In this document: piece by piece, positions 35,801 through 47,956 of the stretch
Position numbering within the stretch: position 1 is the stretch's first letter
How the letters are laid out: the number at the start of each line of letters is the position of its first letter
NCBI GenBank assembly: GCA_008692225.1
Contig: VICG01000009.1
Location: 1,736,001 to 1,800,000, forward strand
Length of the DNA stretch: 64,000 nucleotides
Reading direction: 5' to 3'
Source of the DNA: Monilinia fructicola
Taxonomy: Eukaryota; Ascomycota; Leotiomycetes; Helotiales; Sclerotiniaceae
Made by a program: the position numbers and the translations under genes
Notes under the pieces: generated by a model
The model's database searches: none
The model's input: only the letters and a program-made list of their open reading frames with translations
Told to the model about the DNA's origin: nothing

Positions 35801-38800
35801 GCCAATCTGGTTTTTTCACGAATGAAGCTTGATTAATAGACATATTGAACTCTGATTCATCCGTAGATATTTACCTTTCATGACGCGAAGCGGAGCAAGT
35901 CTATGACGAGTGGCTGGGAAAAACGCTTCATAAAACTGAATGATTTGTTCACAAACCGAGCCAAAACCTTTTAAAAGACTCAACTGGCTGGAAACTACTG
36001 GTACCAAGTTGCTCATCACAGATTTCATATAGGAGACTTGACGTATTGGAAATTACATTCCCAACGTTCAGCGTCATCCGAGAATTTACACAACCTCATA
36101 TTATCATCCAACGACTCTTATACTCTGATTCACTCTAGCTGTCTTATCTTCTCATCATTGGTTCGGGGTATGTTTCTATCAGCGTAAGGAATCATCTATC
36201 CGCAACGTACTGAGAACTGGGCAACTCTCATTCATGCAAGCTAACGTCAACAACCTCAAACTTCTCTCCTCGATGTGTTTGCATTTCGAAAATCAATCAG
36301 GAGATGCTCTAGCTAGAATCAAGGCAGCAGCTTAGAAAACGGTTGAGTCGATCTATGTACTGGTCTGGCCCATCATGGCTAAACTTGAGTGGGATTGGAC
36401 TGACTTTTCCCAACCGAGCTGAATCAAAAACTAACACACGAAAGCTCTTTACTTCTCGGATACCAAGATTAACCTTGAATGACCAGTGTATCGTTATGTA
36501 TAGATTCTGTAGCATTGACGAGAACACTGGAGGCAAATAGCAAGTACTATACTGATACAATTCACAAGTCAAAGGTTCTTCATAGTCCCAAGTATCCGTT
36601 CCAACACAGAATCAATCAACCCTGGAGTAGGGAAGGTCATTATGCATATGGCACGAATTCTGTTCAATCCTGATAGCAAGCGATCACTTCAACTTCTCCT
36701 AAAAATATCTTTTACAACATCTATGCAGAGCAAGGCGCCTTGCATGTTACCAATACTATAATTATGTTACCCTCACGTTCAAAAATCATATGAGTTGGAT
36801 TGGGGAGACACGGGGCCATTACCCTCTTCAAGAACAGTCAATATGAACTCCTTTAGAATATACGATTTACAGATATATCTGCAGTTCTTCGATATGCTAG
36901 ACATGTGCTTCGAAGTGGAGAGACAATTATCTTCAAACGTTCGACTGTAGTAAGGATCCAGTGGCGCAAGTTTTGAGTTGACATATGATTATTATGCATA
37001 CATGCTAACATCCACAGATCCATCATGAGTCGTACAAATGTAAGAAGCTACTTAAGACGGTGGCAGGTTGATGCTCATTGAATAACTCGCTCGACGTTTG
37101 CAATGCAATATTTGGTTTACTCCGGGTGGTTATATGGGTAAGAACGACATTCATTCTCAATTCTTGTGCGCTTTGACTAATGAAGAAGCCAGATCGATCA
37201 GACGTGAAGGATGCTTCTATTCTCTTGTGAGAATGGATTCCGCTCATACACGGGGTTAATGGCCTGCGAGTTTGTCGCATATCAAGATGTCCAGTAAAAA
37301 CATCATGATTGTATCAAGAGCTTCTCGTAGCAAAGAAATTCTGAAAGTTTCCAACATATATGTCACGACAAATCAATCTGTCGAAGTCTTCCTGACAAAA
37401 TCCAACTTCTTTTCAACCGCCAGGATACACTTATCAACACAATGCATCGCAATGAAGCTTTATATGTTATCATAGATGATCATCTTATGGTTCAATACTC
37501 AGTTCTTGTCAAACTAATTAGAGTGTCAAAAGTCGCTCAGAGCAAGAACTCTTGGATTATCACTCTAGATACTCATCTGCAATATCAATCATGCAATGCC
37601 TGCGATAGGTTTGCAAGGGGAGTCCGTATATGAAGCGATCCTTCGTCACGTTTGATTCAGGGACGCTATTGACTTTGATGACATCGACAAAACGTTCACA
37701 ACTATCAATGCCTTTCTTCGCGTACTTTTCTATGACATGATACATAATAAGATGTAAATTAACTTCCTCGATTGAAGCTAATCGAATTCAATCGACACAT
37801 CGTCTAAAATGACAACTGGCTGGCACCCCCATCATGCATAATCATCCAACTCTGCAACAAAGATACGTTATAACACCCTTTCATAATTCGACTAATCTGC
37901 CAGGGTCCGTCGCGCAAGTGATATTAGGTCAAGGTAGATGCATAGTGTGTCTAAGAGACCTTTGCCATTTGGTCAAGGGCCTCGAAATCAATCATCGTGA
38001 TTTTTGAACTATACTTTCCGTTGGCCATCAAGTTCTGAAAAACGGTGACCAATATATGGCTGTCAAAGCTATTTACGCCAACAGTGTCAGAGTAAGTTGA
38101 TAGTGTGTGCCATATCCTAATCGATATCTATTCATAAGCTGTAGTAATACCGATTACGTTCATGACGGCATTTTAGCATAGTCGATATCGGCGATCAAAA
38201 GTCGGGGTCATATTCATGATGCATGTCTCCTATTGGCAGGCTGCTATTCAAGTTTCAAGATAATTGGGGCCGACTGTTGCAGTATCACGTTGAGAACACG
38301 ACATTCTATAGATAGTACAATTTCTGAAGTATCTCATATTGCCACACACAGTAGACATTTCGAATGCTGTCAGTCGCCGCTCAAACAATGTGGGCGCAGC
38401 TTTCTCATCATCTCGGGGTGTCATTGATAGTATAGTATACCTGCTTTGCTTTGGACCTTCATTCAATTGGCAGTATTGACACTCATCTAACATCATTAGC
38501 ACAAAATTCGAGAAAAATGTCCTGTCATTTCGCCGACCACGCAATCTGGCTACACCCGAGAAATGACAGCTATGCGGCATTCACTGAGTTTGAGACGTAA
38601 CAGCTCCAATTACGCAGTAACCATGAAAATTGGAGAAATTGAAATGCTGTCAAGCTTACCAACAGGAATCTCCGGGCAAATCGTTTTAGAAACAAGTCGT
38701 ACTGAAGAGTGGATCTAGTCTCAACGCCCTCTCTTCTAAATATACCCGATCTACGTACCTTGTTTTGTAATTCAACAATCTTGTATAATGTATAAGTCCT

Positions 38801-39759
38801 CTATTATATGGGGAATGAACATCTGATATTGTTCACGGACTGGAAGAAAGACCAAAATTGGAAGCGATTGGCCCAAGAGAAACAAAATTTATTGTCTCAT
38901 CTGCTACGAAATACGATCAATTTCCGACATTTCCTAGAGGATAATATTACTATTTGTTTCGATTGTAAGTTGAAGACCTCTCACTAAATTTACTATATCG
39001 TATCATCTACCCTTGTGCAAATTTCTCCGCTACCTCGTCGATATCGCACCAATGAAATGTGGAAATTCACTCCCAGTCGTGCATAAACCGAGATCTTGGA
39101 TTTCTCTCATTTCTCCAGTCTTTCTTCCCTAGAGCAAGAACTAGGTCTATTGACTTGCATATTGCCTTAGCAGCTTATTAGATCAGGCTGAAGAGAAAAC
39201 CGGCTTATCCATATAGAATTGCATTTTAGTACTATGCGAAGTTATCAGTCTGAACAGAAAAATCCCTTGTCGCACAATTATTCTCTCAGGAACTTTTGCA
39301 TTTAGGTCTGAACTGAGGTCAACAGAACGTACCGGAACTTCATGTTGTTGCAGACTCGAGAGTCAATATTCGCGGAAATCAAACTTCCATTGGATTCATC
39401 CTGTGCGAAATCTACAGAAATATGAAGCAAGTGAGTCGACTTAAATACAGTCCTCCCAACTACACATGGTCCATAATGTAGCATCTATATCCAAAACCGA
39501 GAACAAGCACGTCGATTGGAGCTACAGTACGAAAGAAGATCGCTTCTATGATGCCGTTCATATGAGTTGATTACACAAGACGTCCATTGAAGACTTGGCT
39601 TGGATTCGCTGATCATTTTTACATCAGAAACTGGATTTCCAAATTTCGTGCTGATTTGAATGTTGTATCATTTCATCAGCCTCTAGTATTGACATCTTGT
39701 ATCTTTATACTATCGCTCACTACATCATATTTCCCAATCAAATGAGTCCAAAAGCGAGC

Positions 39760-41390
39760 ACCCACGACACATTTCAAACCACACCTCATTCTCATACCAT
39801 GCTCGACATCGCACTGATCTTCTTCCAAGCAGCCACACCCGATTGGAAGAACACTTCGATATTACCTTGATGCGCCGTACATTCTGCCAAAGGATTAACT
39901 AAACTAAGAGTTAATCGAAGATTTCAAAAGTATTTGGTCAGGATATCGTTCAATCTCTCTCCTCAACGCAGAACGAATCCAAACTGACAACTGGCTGTCT
40001 AATTTACCTTACTCGAGATTTCTACAACAACGGCCCTTTATGGCAACACAAAGCTACTTCGGCACTCTCCAATGGTCCAATCTCTCTAACTCAAGCAGAT
40101 AGGCATAATTTTACCCTGCACTTTAAAATTAAGTATCTTATGAATCTGGATCTTTGTCCAAACCAAGGATTATGTCAAGGTAAGACACACATGCATATCA
40201 TATCTCTTTAATCTTAACCACATGTAAGCAGATATTATCCGCGAGTACCCAAGGGAAAATATATTGTCGTCTTAACAATGGCAGATAACATTAATCTTAC
40301 CATGAATATGAGATATTCTTTCGAGATTTGGAAAACTTTTAAAAAATCTCCAAACCAATAAACAAACCAGGGCCGGGATTCTGACGCTGACACCGTGATG
40401 ATTGGCGAGGTATGTCGCCTAGTCATACTTCTAGACAAAGGTTAACCCTTAGCTGGATTCGCTTAACATAGACAAACGAATAAATGTCAGTCGAGACATC
40501 CAGCTCGATCATCGTTTGCTTTACAATGCAACACCAGAGACGCCCCTTACAGCGATTCTCTCAGTTTCTTTTCGGGGATGGCTCAATAGATGTACGACAA
40601 ATCACTGCAATTCGTCGTTGTAAGAACGGCATCTCAGCTTCACTTTGCGAGCATTCTGTATTGGATGGTATACAATTGGGTTTCTTCACGAGTTTATAAA
40701 TCAAGCTATTTTCGAGTATGAGTCTTCTTCACATACTAATAGAGTGACTACTCCAAACTCCAGCCTTTGGAGCCATTGAATTTGTCATGACCCCTTTCTC
40801 GAGGATCGCATCAAAAAAGTCCCCAAAATTTCACCGAAACGACTTCCAAATATTCTTTCGCTCATCTACAACTAAATAGTCTGAGTCAAGAGTTTCTCTC
40901 CGAAAGGGACTTCCAACTCAATCCGGAATCCAGCTCGCGATCCAGCTAGCCTACTCCTTCTTCAACCTACAGTCCTCCCCCCCTAGAAACAGTGTCCTCG
41001 CTCATTTCGCCAGGACGCGTAGAATCCATCATATCATTACACCTCTTATGGCTCAATTCATCCTAACCACAAGAATGCAATCAATCCTCACTCACGCCGT
41101 TTGCTCTAGCGACGCCGAGGGAACATGCCAAATCTCTACGCGAGCTAGTAAAGGACGGGGATTCAGTAGACATCTATTAGCATTGGGTGGATGTTGAGGA
41201 AGGAGAGAAAGCCAGCTTTTTTCCAGGATCGGTATAAGAGGATGAAACCGGCGAAGGCTGTTACGAGTTTTTTTGCTACCGGTGGCAGGAGGGTGGGTTT
41301 GTCTACCCATTTCCGGGGAGTATTCTGGTTTATTTTGAGGTTAAGGATGACTCGTAAGATTGCGTGTTAGTCTAGGGATTAGAGGACATT
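39760..41390 (+). other. choline/carnitine O-acyltransferase domain at the PKS C-terminus
   Basis: Visible in alternating frames: ERIQTDNWLSN near 39970, KGKYIVVLTM near 40250, YDKSLQFVV and then CKNGISASLCEHSVLDGI near 40590-40680, GIQLAIQLAYSFF near 40924, and GFSRHLLALGWMLRKE near 41162. CEHSxxDG holds the catalytic His of this family. In characterised fungal HR-PKSs such domains release or esterify the chain; that role is inferred here. Confidence 0.75.
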
Positions 41391-42557
41391 GCGACTGACT
41401 TTTTTTCAGGGTTTTATTTTCGATTTTTGTAATGAGGCGGATGCGGAGGGGTTTTAGGAATCCTGACTCTCTGGGGCGGACATGCGGAGGTTGCTATGGA
41501 CCTGAGCTGATGACTCTTGAATATTCATCTAAAGTACCTGCTCCCGCTAAGCAATGAGACAACAGTGGTGGGTAGTATATATGGAGGAGCAAGACAAGCT
41601 CTGGTGTTAGTGGAGTTGATTCTTGATGTGTATGAGGGAAATGAGTGGATTTCTAATTTCCTGTCGTCGTTCTTTCGGAAGCACATTCGTTGTACTTAAC
41701 GGCCAGAATATCTTTGGGAATTCATACTTAGTTTTACGGCTACCTGAATATTATCCTCCCGCTAGACTCGCACAGTTCTTTCTATCGTAAGACATTGAGT
41801 TAACTATTTCGTCATGGTTTGCAAATACATCTCAACGGAAGGATGAATGAATGGGCTAAACGTGAGAACGGTAAGCTCTACTCCGTAACCTATCATATGC
41901 ATTAATAGTCGGCCGTAGTGGATCGTAAATTAGGCGAAATTTGAGGGGTTCTCATCTACGCTTGCTCGCGCGCTCCCCTCTTCTCAATCACATATACCCA
42001 CTCCATGTCCCGCCTCTCCCCTCTTTACGCCACAGAACAATCTCTAGACTAAAAACACAACCAAGAGTCGAATGAATCCAAGGATCAAGTCGACATGTCG
42101 GATGGAAATCCATCTGAGCTCATATGTATCAGCATCTCGGTAAATTGTCGGGTGGACTTGCGTTCGAGTTTCATTTTCAAAAAAACTGCGCCACAGGTCC
42201 ATTGAGCTCAAATAGGCGTCCATCCAATGTAGAATAGTTTTGCATAACTACCGACTCCAGAGAATTTTTCACAAGAATCCAACCAACTAGATACCAATAC
42301 TCTACCAGTCATCTCTCTCAAAGTCCGCCAGACTCTTTGAAGAAACCAGGTTGTTAAATGCTTGCAGATTAGGACCAGATGGGGGTTTTGTAGAACTGTC
42401 GTGTCTGCAGCGGAGAAGAATTGGCACCCAAGAGTCAACTCAGTTAGATTTAATATAAGTGAAATCCATGTGAGACGACAGAGAGTGTAGGTTTAGTGAA
42501 ATTCGTTCAAACCAATTTGTTCAAAAATGGTGACTATGAGCATTCTACAATGTGCTT
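41391..42557. other. intergenic
   Basis: No recognisable gene on either strand. It holds the 3' flank of the PKS remains and the 3' flank of the converging rRNA methyltransferase gene. Confidence 0.55.
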
Positions 42558-44514
42558 CTATTGCAACACACGTTCTGCCCCGCTATAGGTTTTTAATTTA
42601 CCGTTTCGTTTTCTGTCGCTTTTATCTTTTGCGCTCATACTGACACGTTTCTTAATGGCATTATGAGCGTGTTTGTTTACCTTTGCTTTCTCCTTTTTCT
42701 CGACAGGAGGCGCTTGGGTTTCCTTCTTCTCTTTGACTATTGGCACAACCTCTTCCTCAAATCCACCCATTCCTCGTCCTCTTCCAGTGAAAGATCTTGA
42801 GATTCCTCAGGATCCATCTGTGCCTCCATATTTAGTCCATGTTCATCTTCTGACCTTTTTAACTGGAACTCCCATCATATCGCGCACAAGATGCCCACGC
42901 TCGTCTCGTAGAAACTCGGCGTCGGGATCAACGGTCGATCTCTGATCTCTCACAAATCCTGCCAAGAAGAACCCCATAGTAGCATGCTCATCTCCTTTGT
43001 TGCTCGGATACATCCCTCGCAACAACTTCATCTCCATCGCAAGCTTCCACAGAACCTCTAACTGGCCACTCCCTCATACCTCTGATTTGATTCTCCGACG
43101 GAGAATTTTCCATCCCTTTCCTTTGCAATATCCGAAGCTAAAGCTTTTTGGACAACCAATTTCGTTTTTCCTCGGCATGAATAGAGCAAGTAGAGTATGT
43201 TATCTTTCGGGCACAGGGTACTTGAATGCATGAAGAAGAAGTTCGAGTTGAAATTCTGCAAGGGCTGCTAACCTAGATTTAAGCTCGGCATCAGTATCAA
43301 CAGCAGTGACAACTCCATCATCATCAACCATAACTTCCAATGTCTCTCCATCATCTTCACGCTTCGTTTTTTGTTTGTTTCCACCGCCTCGGTGCCTTCT
43401 TAGGTTTCTTTTTGTTTCTGAAGGTTTGGCAATAACTTCTTTGATACCTGGTAGGTGCAACTCGGGCATATCGTCCCTGCCGACAATTCCACTTCCTGAA
43501 CAACTGGGGTCTAACAATAAAGCGCCAACATTCTTGTATGTACCGGAGTTCGGGTCAGTTTTTAAGAAATCATACCCAGGGTGAAGGGTGGTAAACGTAT
43601 TCGATCCGGCTAAGTTGACCATTTTATCCAGAGTTTCAGCTCTTCTTTGTTTTTCTCGAATGCATGGATAACTTGGTAGATTCTTCCGGCTCTGGAAGGC
43701 GATCCACCAAGATGGCGGCGATATGAGTAGTCTTGTTGCCAGAGCTGAGCAAGAGTCAATAATATCACCATCTTCTGCAGTGGATCAAGGAGATAGGCTG
43801 GAAACATGATGCTTTATCCTGGAAGATAATTGCCCAGATTTATATGCTTCACTCTTGTGAGATCAATGTTTGGAGATATAGCAATGAGATTTGGAATATG
43901 AATATCAATAAATATCGTCTAGAGCCCATTTCAACGGCATGATCGTTGCAGCACGTTCAAATCCCGCGAAAGTAGATTCAAGTTGATCCTCAAGGCTAGT
44001 TTTTAAAGTGTTGATGCGAATCCAACGAGGGTAAGGTGCTTCAGATGTATCTGTCGCATTCTCCTGACCTGTCTCAACATAGGCCTTTAGAGCTTCTATT
44101 GTGCTTATCTTTCTCCGAAGCCTTGCCTTAGTCAATTCGGCTTGCAGCCTTCCCTTATGACGTTCAATTGAGGCTCGTAAGCCATGAGTGCTGGGAGAGC
44201 AATTCCTCTTTTGGCCAGGTAGTAAATCATGAACGAGAAGAGAGCATGATTGGAGTAAGCTATAAATCGAATTAGTAACTATTACAAGTTTCTTAGTAAA
44301 GCACAACACTGACCTTCCGTTCCAACCGTAGTAAATCGGCATTTTCGATAACCTCCTTCAGGATAGGACTCCATTTGCATGATTCTATGGCTAAAGCATA
44401 TATTTGTAACGGCTGTGACTTCAAATATTTCTGCTGAAAATTCTTGATCTCAAGCTTGCCACCTTGATTAGTTGGGGCAGCTAGAATTTCAGCTGCCTCA
44501 TAATAGAGTGACAT
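42558..44514 (-). CDS. rcm1: 25S rRNA (cytosine-C5) methyltransferase, RCM1/NSUN5 type; several frame breaks in this sequence
   Basis: RCM1/NSUN5 methylates a conserved cytosine in large-subunit rRNA in the nucleolus. The start MSLYYEAAEIL at 44514 is followed by KSQPLQIYALAIESCKWSPI and an intron GTCAGT..ATAG. Then come LLVHDLL, LRASIERHKGRLQAELTKAR, YPRWIRINTLKTS, IDIHIPNLIAISPN and CFPAYLLDP. SAM motif I DSCSAPGNKTTH is split by a one-base loss near 43740. The motif IV catalytic Cys is in LLLDPSCSGSG (about 43520) and motif VI TYSTCSIHAEE is near 43180. The tail contains GFFLAGFVRD and a Lys-rich nucleolar-type end (HNAIKKR). All family motifs are present in order, but at least five single-base shifts interrupt the frame. 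Since this is a conserved housekeeping gene, sequence error is more likely than loss. Confidence 0.85.
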
Positions 44515-44954
44515 TGTATCTATAAATGCCGTCGAGCTTGAAGATACTGTTGTTTTACTACTGTGATTGGTCACCAGCTTAAGAGGTACTATAGCTGATG
44601 ATTATGAGGGGAATATCATATCAATACTCATAAATCTCAACCATTGACGAAGACGACTATATCATTGCTGCAGGAGAAAAGCTTGCTTGAGGATGGATTC
44701 CTGAATATGAGAAAAAGAAAAAAAAGAAGAAAAAAAAGGAAAAGATAAAACCTCAACCAACATCGACAAGCACGGGATTATTTATTTCGAGGGTCTTACA
44801 AAATATCATGCACGTGCCATCACTATCTTATCGGATTGCGCTAATGAGAAAAGTCGGACTTCCTCCAAAATTTCTCAAGTTCATAGATATCTATTTCATT
44901 TCCATCGACAATCCAGTACAACGACAAGGTGGTTCTGAAAACAATACCGCCACC
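44515..44954. promoter_or_regulatory. bidirectional promoter region between rcm1 and rlp24
   Basis: The 440-bp gap separates two head-to-head ribosome-biogenesis genes. It contains a purine tract (44703-44745, AAAAGAAAAAAAAG-like). A shared promoter is inferred from the layout. I did not identify a specific factor site. Confidence 0.5.
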
Positions 44955-45785
44955 ATGAGGTAAGAAACTATCAATCCTTCGCATCCCATTTTTTCCATTC
45001 ATCCGAATTTGACATCTCAATTTGAACTCTTGATTTTGATTTTTTTTGATGATAAATTCGTCGCAATCGTCATCTTGCTAATACCTTCATAGAATCGAGA
45101 CGTGTTATTTCTGCTCGCAGCCCTGCTATCCAAGCAAGGGCATAACTTTCGTCCGTAATGATGCAAGAACCTTCAGATTCTGTCGCAGTAAATGTCACAA
45201 GAATGTATGTTCATTTAAACCATCCTCACCCAATCCAGAACGCCGAAGACATCCAATCTCAAAACCATCACCTATTCACATTTCTCACGTCTTCCATTTC
45301 ATGACTGAATACTGATATTCTCCCTCTCTTAGTTCAAAATGAAGCGTAACCCCCGTAAACTCAAATGGACCAAGGCCTTCCGCAAAGCTGCCGGAAAAGA
45401 AATGGTCGTCGACAGCACCCTCAACTTCTCCGCCGCCGCAACGTTCCGTCCGTTACAACCGTGAACACATCGCTACCACCCTTAAAGCTATGCAACGTGT
45501 TTTGAAATTCGGGCCCGTCGCGAACGTGTCTTCTACAAGAAGCGCATGGAAGGCAATGCCGCTAGACAGAGAGAAGCCAACAGAAAATTGGTGGCAGAGA
45601 ACGAACACTTGTTGCCCAAGATGCGTGGAAGTGAGAAGAAGAGACTTGAGGAGTTGGGAGAAGAAGTTAATGAGTTGGATTTGGAGAGGGAGCAAAGAAG
45701 TGTGTTTGGAAAGCAAAAGATCAGACTCAAGGAATTGGTTGATGGTGGTGTTGAGGAGGCTGACGACATGGAGATGGATGATTAA
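44955..45785 (+). CDS. rlp24: ribosome biogenesis protein RLP24; frame broken by 3 single-base losses
   Basis: RLP24 is an eL24-like assembly factor that occupies the eL24 site on pre-60S particles and recruits the AAA-ATPase Drg1; it is essential in yeast. Exon 1 is only 5 nt (44955-44959, ATGAG), followed by 45093-45204 and 45333-45785. The start reads [20 protein letters not shown], with zinc ligands C6 and C9, then FCRSKCHKN (C32, C36). [20 protein letters not shown] matches the family exactly. Near 45428-45500 the frame shifts three times. RNVPVRYNRE lies in another frame with a C missing from two C-runs, and a G is missing before [13 protein letters not shown]. The C-terminal part is continuous to [12 protein letters not shown]. 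The clustering of losses in homopolymers in an essential gene argues for base-calling error. Confidence 0.9.
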
Positions 45786-46664
45786 GGGGACTATGAAAAT
45801 ACCCGTATTTGAGATTGACACTACGAATGGGTTGTGGACGGTCATCAAAAGCTGGTTTGAAAACAACAAGACTATTCTGTCCGATCTTCAAATCACCAAC
45901 ACCTGGACCAGCAGCCTTACAGGGGATCGCCAAAAACACATCATGAAAAAGTCAATCTTTGTATGGAAAATGGAGTTTATGGATTTGTAAAAAGGGCGTT
46001 TTGGTATCACAATAATTTATTGGCCTATATTAGGAAATTTTCTCGACATGATAATTGCACGAGGCAAGATTCAAGATTTCAATACTTCTACAGAGACCGA
46101 CATCAAATAGAGAAAGGAGGAATAGTACCTAAGCCGAGCTCGAAATCTTAACTTTCTTAAACCTTCCCTTGATCTCACATAGCCTACGTCTCCCCCCAAG
46201 TGACAAAAACCCAATGGATAAGGCTACTCACCTACTAAGTAGACAAGGTACAAGTACTCAACCACCAAAGCATCCTTAACAACCCCTTTCAAACCCTCCT
46301 TCCCACCACCTATCCTCAAAAAGTTTCTCTCTATGCCCAAACCCCACATTCATCCATCCATCGCCTCGTTTCTCCATCGCTTATATTTCACCCCTCTTAT
46401 ATCCTTCCAATTTCCGCCCCAACGCCAGTCCTCACATCTCAATCTCCTCGCTCCAACTTCCCCCCCCTAGCTTCTGGGTATCCGAGTTGATACTAGATAG
46501 ATAAGTATCTAAGGCACGCAAGGTAGACAAGATACCATCCATCTTATCCTATCATTCATTATCCGGGAATATTCCTCTTCGCATAGACATCCAACCCAAC
46601 CCCATCCCCCATCCCCATTGCACCCCTTCATCTTCCCCCGATCTACTTTGGAAAGAGTCCATTC

Positions 46665-47035
46665 CATTTCCTTCCCTTCCCTTCCCTTCCCTTCACTTCC
46701 CTTCCTGCTATCTAATGTATCGTATGTAAATACTACTCTAACTCTACTCTACTCTCCTCATCCCCCAGCCAACCCTATCCTATCCTATCCTATCCTCCTA
46801 TCCTATCCTCCTATCCTATCCTCCTATCCTATCCCTCCTATCCTATCCTCCTATCCTATCTCAACCTTGTTCTTTCCCCCTCTTCAAATCCCATTTACTC
46901 ATCATTCTCCAATATCTCACACCTCACACCTCACACCTCACCTCACCTCACACCTCACACCTCACACCTCACACCTCACACCTCACACCTCACACCTCAC
47001 ACCTCACACACACCTCACACCTCACACCTCACACA
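46665..47035. repeat. compound pyrimidine microsatellites
   Basis: (CCCTT)n at about 46668-46703, (TATCC/TCCTA)n at about 46776-46860 and (CACACCT)n at about 46917-47032 are directly visible. (AATC)n and (CCATCCAC)n tracts follow to 47140. Confidence 0.9.
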
Positions 47036-47404
47036 ATCCAATCTAAATTCAATCACTCAATCAATCAATCAATCAACCAACCAATCAATCAATCAGTAAC
47101 CACCCCCCATCCACCCACCCATCCACCCATCCACCCACCAACCCAAGGAATCCAAAGCCGCCCCAGGATGAAACCACGAAACAAAAAAAAACGACGCTCT
47201 CTCTATCCGAATCGCTAGGGTTGCAAAGTTCTGTCCATCTGCCGTGGAGATGGAGGGCTTGACTTGGTTCTATCGATTCGTGCATGGATGGCCCGTATGA
47301 TATAAGTGAGTGGGTGGGGGGTGGGTGCGTGCGTGTAAGTTGTCGGTGTCGGCGGTGTCAAAGGTTTGTATCTCTGAGTGCATGTTCCGTGGTATAAATC
47401 ATAT

Positions 47405-47437
47405 CACGTCGCGTCACGTCACGTCACGTCACATCCC
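47405..47437. promoter_or_regulatory. tandem CACGT/TGACG (CRE-like, bZIP-type) cluster
   Basis: Five nearly consecutive GTCAC units give repeated TGACGTGACG on the opposite strand. TGACG is the half-site of CRE/ATF-type bZIP factors (established knowledge). Any regulatory role here is inference. The nearest gene starts are distant, so the target is unclear. Confidence 0.4.
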
Positions 47438-47573
47438 AGTCAGATGGCCACTCCTCAATGTTTAAATTAAAATCAAAACTTGCTTGTGTGTTTTGGTACA
47501 CTAATAGGGTACATGCATAAGACTCAAAAGTAGAGCTATCAGTGAACCACCTGCCTGCCCATGAGTTCCATAC

Positions 47574-47906
47574 CTACTCATAATAACCATTGATAATGTC
47601 CTCGTCTAGAGTAAACCGTCCGTCATTAAAAAACCAATGCAATTCGCTCCCATCCCAATGCCACTTTTGATGTTCCCAACCCCCACTCATAAATTTACAA
47701 TTAGCATAACCATGCACACTCCTATCCTCGACAAACGAAATTCGTAGGCATATCGTCAAATAACCGGCCCCACCCAATGGCCCCTCAAATAACGCCACAT
47801 AAGTTACCGTATTCATGAATGAGAACATTATGGTGAGTATGAAAATGTGAGTATGAAATGTGACTGCCGATTCAGCAACGGAAAATTTTATGTTGTACAA
47901 AAACAA
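47574..47906 (-). CDS. possible small protein of unknown function
   Basis: A 110-codon open frame, or 84 codons from an internal ATG at 47828 (MFSFMNTVTY). Its C-terminal half is Trp/His-rich (GGWEHQKWHWDGSELHWFF), which is unusual for a random frame, and one hydrophobic stretch precedes it. I recognise no domain. It lies just downstream of the forkhead gene on the same strand and could instead be 3' UTR. Confidence 0.3.
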   Translation of the reverse strand: MFLYNIKFSVAESAVTFHTHIFILTIMFSFMNTVTYVALFEGPLGGAGYLTICLRISFVEDRSVHGYANCKFMSGGWEHQKWHWDGSELHWFFNDGRFTLDEDIINGYYE

Positions 47907-47956
47907 AATGAAAGGAGTTTGATGGCTGAAAGTATCATGAACATCGAAGAGATTTT

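Larger units (their letters stand above)
32587..41390 (+). pseudogene. highly reducing polyketide synthase with C-terminal carnitine acyltransferase domain, many frameshifts
   Basis: A type I iterative PKS about 9 kb long is recognisable only by following motifs across frames. It begins MSELNIP then IAVIGLACRF at 32587 (KS start). It continues with [20 protein letters not shown] and the active-site Cys in DTGCSGG (33099), then VEAH and FGYGGTN near 33940 (KS end). The AT begins IFTGQGAQMA at 34384; its GHSxGE elbow near 34637 is split by a frameshift. The DH region has DLPTYP near 35385 and WLRDHL..PGSGYLA near 35560. I could not securely assign MT, ER, KR or ACP between about 36.0 and 39.7 kb. 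The end is a choline/carnitine acyltransferase domain whose catalytic-His motif CEHSVLDG is at 40646. Frames break every 50-100 bp while motifs persist, so this is either a decayed gene or a poorly called one. The product is unknown. Confidence 0.75.
45786..47573. other. intergenic, C/T-rich with simple repeats
   Basis: 3' flank of rlp24, then a long pyrimidine-rich tract with several microsatellites. The apparent open frame over 46618-47046 is a by-product of the repeats. No gene is supported. Confidence 0.6.

Noticed and set aside
46618..47046. 142-codon Ser/Pro/His/Leu-rich frame
   Set aside because: It is a translation of TATCC and CACACCT microsatellites, with no unique sequence of its own.
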